A DNA stretch of 64,000 nucleotides from Nectonema munidae (taxonomy: Eukaryota; Nematomorpha; Nectonematoida; Nectonematidae): NCBI GenBank assembly GCA_030549495.1, contig JAUIRK010000003.1, positions 530,001-594,000 of the forward strand. Direction: 5' to 3'. Position 1 is the first letter of the stretch; every line of letters begins with the position of its first letter. Position numbers and translations under genes: made by a program. Positions 57,701-64,000 of the stretch are shown in pieces. The notes under the pieces were generated by a model. It was given only the letters and a program-made list of their open reading frames with translations, ran no database searches and had not been told where the DNA came from.

Positions 57701-60700
57701 AAAAAAGAAAATATAAATAAATAATATCACTAAATCGATATCCAACTATAGAAAAAAGAAAATATAAATAAATAATATCACTAAATCGATATCCAACTAT
57801 AGAAAAAAGAAAATATAAATAAATAATATCACTAAATCGATATCCAACTATAGAAAAAAGAAAATATAAATAAATAATATCACTAAATCGATATCCAACT
57901 ATAGAAAAAAGAAAATATAAATAAATAATATCACTAAATCGATATCCAACTATAGAAAAAAGAAAATATAAATAAATAATTTCACTAAATCGATATCCAA
58001 CTATAGAAAAAAGAAAATATAAATAAATAATATCACTAAATCGATATCCAACTATAGAAAAAAAGAAAATATAAATAAATAATATCACTAAATCGATATC
58101 CAACTATAGAAAAAAGAAAATATAAATAAATAATATCACTAAATCGATATCCAACTATAGAAAAAAGAAAATATAAATAAATAATATCACTAAATCGATA
58201 TCCAACTATAGAAAAAAGAAAATATAAATAAATAATATCACTAAATCGATATCCAACTATAGGAAAAAGAAAATATAAATAAATAATATCACTAAATCGA
58301 TATCCAACTATAGAAAAAAAAAATATAAATAAATAATATCACTAAATCGATATCCAACTATAGAAAAAAGAAAATATAAATAAATAATATCACTAAATCG
58401 ATATCCAACTATAGAAAAAAGAAAATATAAATAAATAATATCACTAAATCGATATCCAACTATAGAAAAAAGAAAATATAAATAAATAATATCACTAAAT
58501 CGATATCGAACTATAGAAAAAAGAAAATATAAATAAATAATATCACTAAATCGATATCCAACTATAGAAAAAAGAAAATATAAATAAATAATATCACTAA
58601 ATCGATATCCAACTATAGAAAAAAGAAAATATAAATAAATAATATCACTAAATCGATATCCAACTATAGAAAAAAGAAAATATAAATAAATAATATCACT
58701 AAATCGATATCCAACTATAGAAAAAAGAAAATATAAATAAATAATTTCACTAAATCGATATCCAACTATAGAAAAAAGAAAATATAAATAAATAATATCA
58801 CTAAATCGATATCCAACTATAGAAAAAAGAAAATATAAATAAATAATATCACTAAATCGATATCCAACTATAGAAAAAAAAAATATAAATAAATAATATC
58901 ACTAAATCGATATCCAACTATAGAAAAAAGAAAATATAAATAAATAATATCACTAAATCGATATCCAACTATAGAAAAAAGAAAATATAAATAAATAATA
59001 TCACTAAATCGATATCCAACTATAGAAAAAAGAAAATATAAATAAATAATATCACTAAATCGATATCCAACTATAGAAAAAAGAAAATATAAATAAATAA
59101 TATCACTAAATCGATATCCAACTATAGAAAAAAAGAAAATATAAATAAATAATATCACTAAATCGATATCCAACTATAGAAAAAAAGAAAATATAAATAA
59201 ATAATATCACTAAATCGATATCCAACTATAGAAAAAAGAAAATATAAATAAATAATATCACTAAATCGATATCCAACTATAGAAAAAAGAAAATATAAAT
59301 AAATAATATCACTAAATCGATATCCAACTATAGAAAAAAGAAAATATAAATAAATAATATCACTAAATCGATATCCAACTATAGAAAAAAGAAGATATAA
59401 ATAAATAATATCACTAAATCGATATCCAACTATAGGAAAAAGAAGATATAAATAAATAATATCACTAAATCGATATCCAACTATAGGAAAAAGAAGATAT
59501 AAATAAATAATATCACTAAATCGATATCCAACTATAGAAAAAAGAAAATATAAATAAATAATATCACTAAATCGATATCCGACTATAGAAAAAAGAAAAT
59601 ATAAATAAATAATATCACTAAATCGATATCCGACTATAGAAAAAAGAAGATATAAATAAATAATATCACTAAATCGATATCCGACTATAGAAAAAAGAAG
59701 ATATAAATAAATAATATCACTAAATCGATATCCAACTATAGAAAAAAGAAGATATAAATAAATAATATTACTAAATCGATATCCAACTATAGAAAAAAGA
59801 AGATATAAATAAATAATATCACTAAATCGATATCCAACTATAGAAAAAAGAAAATATAAATAAATAATATCACTAAATCGATATCCAACTATAGAAAAAA
59901 GAAAATATAAATAAATAATATCACTAAATCGATATCCAACTATAGAAAAAAGAAAATATAAATAAATAATATCACTAAATCGATATCCAACTATAGAAAA
60001 AAGAAAATATAAATAAATAATATCACTAAATCGATATCCAACTATAGAAAAAAGAAAATATAAATAAATAATATCACTAAATCGATATCCAACTATAGAA
60101 AAAAGAAAATATAAATAAATAATATCACTAAATCGATATCCAACTATAGAAAAAAGAAAATATAAATAAATAATATCACTAAATCGATATCCAACTATAG
60201 AAAAAAGAAAATATAAATAAATAATATCACTAAATCGATATCCAACTATAGAAAAAAGAAAATATAAATAAATAATATCACTAAATCGATATCCAACTAT
60301 AGAAAAAAGAAAATATAAATAAATAATATCACTAAATCGATATCCAACTATAGAAAAAAGAAAATATAAATAAATAATATCACTAAATCGATATCCAACT
60401 ATAGAAAAAAGAAAATATAAATAAATAATATCACTAAATCGATATCCAACTATAGAAAAAAGAAAATATAAATAAATAATATCACTAAATCGATATCCAA
60501 CTATAGAAAAAAGAAAATATAAATAAATAATATCACTAAATCGATATCCAACTATAGAAAAAAGAAAATATAAATAAATAATATCACTAAATCGATATCC
60601 AACTATAGAAAAAAGAAGATATAAATAAATAATATCACTAAATCGATATCCAACTATAGAAAAAAGAAGATATAAATAAATAATATCACTAAATCGATAT

Positions 60701-63201
60701 CCAACTATAGAAAAAAGAAGATATAAATAAATAATATCACTAAATCGATATCCAACTATAGAAAAAAGAAGATATAAATAAATAATATCACTAAATCGAT
60801 ATCCAACTATAGAAAAAAGAAAATATAAATAAATAATATCACTAAATCGATATCCAACTATAGAAAAAAGAAAATATAAATAAATAATATCACTAAATCG
60901 ATATCCAACTATAGAAAAAAGAAAATATAAATAAATAATATCACTAAATCGATATCCAACTATAGAAAAAAGAAAATATAAATAAATAATATCACTAAAT
61001 CGATATCCAACTATAGAAAAAAGAAAATATAAATAAATAATATCACTAAATCGATATCCAACTATAGAAAAAAGAAAATATAAATAAATAATATCACTAA
61101 ATCGATATCCAACTATAGAAAAAAGAAAATATAAATAAATAATATCACTAAATCGATATCCAACTATAGAAAAAAGAAAATATAAATAAATAATATCACT
61201 AAATCGATATCCAACTATAGAAAAAAGAAAATATAAATAAATAATATCACTAAATCGATATCCAACTATAGAAAAAAGAAAATATAAATAAATAATATCA
61301 CTAAATCGATATCCAACTATAGAAAAAAGAAAATATAAATAAATAATATCACTAAATCGATATCCAACTATAGAAAAAAGAAAATATAAATAAATAATAT
61401 CACTAAATCGATATCCAACTATGTCAGGAACTAAATATTTTGTTAAATAAACAAACTGACTTTCTCATTCAATCGTATGTTTATTCAATTCAACATTAAA
61501 GCATTTTAAAGTACGCTGACAACCAGCAGGTCTGACTTTCCGTGATTACGTGATTTTCAAGTATTTTGTTTTTATCAGAGTCCGGCCTCGGCGACATGTG
61601 GCCCGCAAACTCTTTCATGTTTTCCTCGCTCTCTCTTAAAATTTAAAAATTTATTTGCAATTAACTAATTTGCTTTTAAAAATTTCACAGAATCAAATTT
61701 ACTAAACCATAGAAAGAATTTGAAGCGACCCTCATCTCAAAATCCTTCAAAATTATTCAAAAGAAAATCTTTTGCCGAAGATTATTTTTAGGAAAATGCT
61801 CAAAATTCTAAAAATATATTATTTTGATGATTTTTTATTTATTGACTCTATTAGTTTCTAAAAATTTTAAGTTTGCTTTCAAAAATCAAGAATATTATTA
61901 ATTAAATTTAGGAATAATTCTATAGTTTAATATCTCAAAAAATTTTTAAATTAAATACTTTCAAAAATTACAACACTATTTTTACGAAATCAGTCATCAA
62001 ATTCCATTTTGTTAAATGTTTTTTATCCAAATACCTGAGATGTTTATTTGAAAAAAACAACACATGAGACTAACAATATTCAAACGAGTATATGTAGGTA
62101 GGTAGGAGGTATTTATTTCAAAACCAACAGAAAAATATCATTATAAGGTATTTAACTTTGAATGAAGGGTATTGCAAACTCGGTATTGTGACAAGCAAGA
62201 GACTAAGTCAGAACTACCATCGAGATGCTCTCATTCCAAAAAAGAGAAACAAACAAAAGGTAAAGTTATAAAATAGAGAGAAATGCACATATATAAATAA
62301 TAATAACTTGCATAAACTTAAAAAAATAAAATAACAAAAACTTGGAAAAGATCCATACCAAAGAGGATAAAAATATTTGATATTTTATATATGTTTAGAG
62401 AATCAAAATATAAGTTGAAAAAAGAGAAAAATTATCCAGATATGACACTATTTTGAACCTTAGCTGGATATTTCATAGTAATATAGACTTCAAAAAACTT
62501 TAAAGTAAGTAATAGATTTTATCAAGTTATTATAAAAATTTTAACATTCAGGAAAGTAGTACGATGTGTAAAATATGTAATATGAATGTTATTGTTGTTT
62601 CTAGTTGAGTAGCTATATATAAGCCAGAGTTTGGGTTGAACAAAGATTTGAAGTGGCCACCGAGGTAAAATTTTTATATACAACAATACACAGACAAAAT
62701 ATATGCAAATTAACTAAGCTGATAGAAAAATCAATAGAAGAAAGATAGAAGTTTAGTATGCATAAGCATACTTAGGAGATACGAAGTGCAACTGACGAAC
62801 TGTCATTGTTTATACCGTTCACACCGTTTGGGGGGGGGGCGAGATTTTTGATATAGTCAACATTTATTCAAGAAATATTTAGCATGATATTGTTTGTTGA
62901 TTGGTTAAAACGAAGTGACAAAAACGCCACAACTTTTTAAATATATAATGTGTATATATATATATATAGGAAAGCAAAAGTGCGTTACGTTAAACACTCG
63001 GAAGGTGTGTTCTTTGATATTGTGCTCTTCTTTCAAAATTTGCTTCGGCTTGAAAACCAATTCGTATATCGCGGATGTGATTTGAAAGAGTTCGTCGATC
63101 GTTAGGACGCCATCATCATTCAAATCGTATAAGCGAAAAATCCATTCCACCTTGTCCTTTTTATTGCCTCTCACGGTAGAAGACAGGAACTTTAAAAATT
63201 C
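54696..63201 (-). CDS. Neuronal-calcium-sensor/KChIP-like EF-hand gene, 3-prime exons
   Basis: Exons 62989-63201, 55724-55786 and 54696-54746 join in phase 0 with GT..AG borders. They encode the C-terminal half of a recoverin-family protein: the helix before EF3 (FLSSTVRGNKKDKVEWIFRL), the EF3 loop DLNDDGVLTIDE with a full set of ligands, a linker, the EF4 loop DINGNGLVTKEN and the tail DESLVNCLEVLDICLV. The family (NCS-1, recoverin, KChIP) are small cytosolic or membrane-linked calcium sensors acting on channels, receptor kinases and lipid kinases. The EF4 loop has Asn at position 12 where Glu is needed for tight calcium binding, so EF4 may be weak. The first half (EF1, EF2, any myristoyl site) lies beyond or unrecognised near the window edge. 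The intron between exons 62989-63201 and 55724-55786 holds a 5.5-kb satellite. Confidence 0.85.
54747..55723. other. Intron of the EF-hand gene
   Basis: 0.98 kb, AT-rich, nothing recognised. Confidence 0.6.
55724..55786 (-). CDS. EF-hand gene, EF4 exon (63 nt)
   Basis: The acceptor is ttatctctag and the donor CTCAAG|gtcttt. The 21 codons read KFDINGNGLVTKENFMKTFL and K. The loop has Asp1, Asn3, Asn5, Thr9 but Asn12 instead of Glu12. Reading phase is 0 on both sides. Confidence 0.9.
55903..61421. repeat. 51-bp satellite array, about 108 copies, with higher-order units
   Basis: A 51-base unit (cores aaaatataaataaataat, atcactaaatcgatatccaa) is repeated head to tail for 5.5 kb. Variant units mark longer periods. 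A unit with one extra A occurs at 56268, 57187 and 58055 (spacings 919 and 868, i.e. 18 and 17 units plus one base). A cgaac variant occurs at 56874, 57691 and 58507. A short-A variant occurs at 58311 and 58871 (560). So blocks of 11 to 18 units have been copied. The G/C-variant units gaagat and ccgac cluster at 59390-59810 and 60610-60780. On the - strand the array gives open frames of up to 328 codons with a 17-residue repeat (GYRFSDIIYLYFLFSIV). I regard these as a by-product of the 51-base period. Confidence 0.97.
61422..62988. other. Remainder of the satellite-bearing intron
   Basis: AT-rich. It holds a (TAGG)n-like run at 62095-62107, a G tract at 62830-62839 and a (TA)n run at 62952-62969. 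No exon or transposon recognised. Confidence 0.55.
62989..63201 (-). CDS. EF-hand gene, EF3 exon
   Basis: The acceptor ttattttttgtag precedes GAA TTT TTA AAG, and the donor is TTTAAC|gtaacg. The 71 codons read EFLKFLSSTVRGNKKDKVEW, IFRLYDLNDDGVLTIDELFQ, ITSAIYELVFKPKQILKEEH and NIKEHTFRVFN. EF3 has Asp1, Asn3, Asp5, Thr9 and Glu12. The end joins KFDINGNG of the next exon as in recoverin-family proteins. Confidence 0.93.
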
Positions 63202-63203
63202 CT

Positions 63204-63637
63204 ACAAAAAATAAACCAAAATTGAATTTTAAAAATAATTCTAATAATGTTAATTCATAGCTTTCTCTATTACTTCTGTAAGAATAATAATTTGTTTCAT
63301 CTGTGATTTTGAAAGCACTGAGCCCAGAGATCTAAAAAATCCAAAAAACTCGAAACCGGTTTTTAGTAGCGATGTTTTTTTTTCATTAACGCTTTTTTGA
63401 AGAAAAAAAAACGTCAAAGAAACTTTGTAAAATGTTAACCTTGAAAAAAAAGGTAGGGTGGGAAAATTTTTTTTAAAAATTTTTTTTAAATTTTTAAAAA
63501 AAAAGGGTTTTTTTTTTTTTTTGTTTTTTAAAAAAAATCCTTGAGAAAATCCAGACTTTTTGTTTATGTTCCTGTTGCTTCAAAAATCGTAGGCTCATTA
63601 TTTGTAAGAAGTTTGAATTTAAGCCACATTTTGGTAC
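63204..63637. other. AT-rich intron with an odd homopolymer zone
   Basis: No exon seen between 63204 and 63637. The zone 63440-63540 is a patchwork of long A and T runs with few G. Confidence 0.5.
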
Positions 63638-63693
63638 CGATTGCTCCACTTCGCTGACTTTACTCATGCGTTCCCGCACAAGTTCATTCTCAT
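63638..63693 (-). CDS. Candidate short exon, possibly of the EF-hand gene
   Basis: The acceptor-like tttaactgccctag is followed by 56 bases and the donor TCG|gtacca. The stretch is clearly richer in G and C than its surroundings and open as (D)ENELVRERMSKVSEVEQS. Its end phase (0) fits the next exon, but the residues do not match the EF2 region expected in a recoverin-family protein. It may instead belong to another gene or to an unusual 5-prime part. Confidence 0.35.
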
Positions 63694-64000
63694 CTAGGGC
63701 AGTTAAAAGTCAATAAAGTCAAATTTCGATTTCTAATAGCATCACTTATTCTAAAACACGTAAATTGTCTTATTTCATAAAGTTTGTGTAAACGAAGTCC
63801 AAGTTATGTCAAGAAAAGTCCATTTTTATTAATAAGTCAAGTCCATTTTTGTATGTAATTTAGATTTTGTAAAAATTTAACAAGCAAAATTTAAATAACA
63901 AATATTTATCAATAATGGAATTGCTTTTATATACGGAAGAGTTCACAAAGCAGCTAAAAAATAGATTTTTTCCTTTATATGATTATTTGATAGATCATTT
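63694..64000. other. AT-rich end of the window
   Basis: No exon or element recognised. Confidence 0.5.

Noticed and set aside
55903-59173. Open frames of 137, 328, 311 and 101 codons on the - strand
   Set aside because: They are translations of a 51-bp satellite inside an intron. Length variants break them, and no start, signal or domain is present.
1-64000. CRISPR arrays, bacterial operons or phage
   Set aside because: Introns, poly(A) signals, SINE, LINE and animal gene families show a eukaryotic chromosome. The tandem arrays have no spacers.

Overview
This 64 kb window is AT-rich, intron-bearing animal DNA. Intact or nearly intact host genes include a papain-family (C1A) cysteine peptidase, an FMRFamide-receptor-like GPCR and a neuronal-calcium-sensor-type EF-hand gene. 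Long introns, a protostome-like GPCR and a high load of piggyBac, hAT, Tigger and CACTA-like transposons suggest an invertebrate, possibly an arthropod such as a copepod. The species call is inference only.

Layout, left to right. A + strand terminal exon of an unrecognised gene lies at 775-977. A decayed piggyBac transposase with a LINE tail inside it follows (about 4.7-6.8 kb). The cysteine peptidase gene lies on the - strand at 7.28-21.45 kb. I read six of its exons; the start-codon exon and one short middle exon were not found. Its introns hold a 28-bp minisatellite, an 88-nt-arm foldback, a ZBED/hAT relic, a TIR element of about 396 bp and a broken LINE. From 23.8 to 34.4 kb there is a nest of elements: a piggyBac tail, an inverted LINE copy, then a 7.6-kb non-autonomous piggyBac-type element (24798-32425, TTAA at both ends) filled with 150-bp tandem repeats. 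That element is itself interrupted by a hAT-like element (27739-30378, 8-bp target duplication). Another decayed piggyBac transposase follows. An old Tigger element lies at about 36.4-38.8 kb.

From 40 to 53 kb there is a recent direct segmental duplication around a single-exon GPCR. Copy A keeps the receptor and has gained a 2.38-kb CACTG-ended transposon. Copy B keeps only the first 79 codons of the receptor. A terminal exon of another + strand gene and a young Tigger element with a nearly open transposase lie between the copies.

From 54.7 kb to the end, a - strand EF-hand gene has three clear exons. Its largest visible intron (7.2 kb) contains a 5.5-kb array of about 108 copies of a 51-bp unit with higher-order structure. 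The 51-bp period is a multiple of three and the unit lacks stops in one - strand frame, so the array gives long reading frames that are probably not genes.

I saw no rRNA, functional tRNA, CRISPR, LTR retrovirus-like element or Polinton. All element families were recognised from sequence memory; no database search was run.
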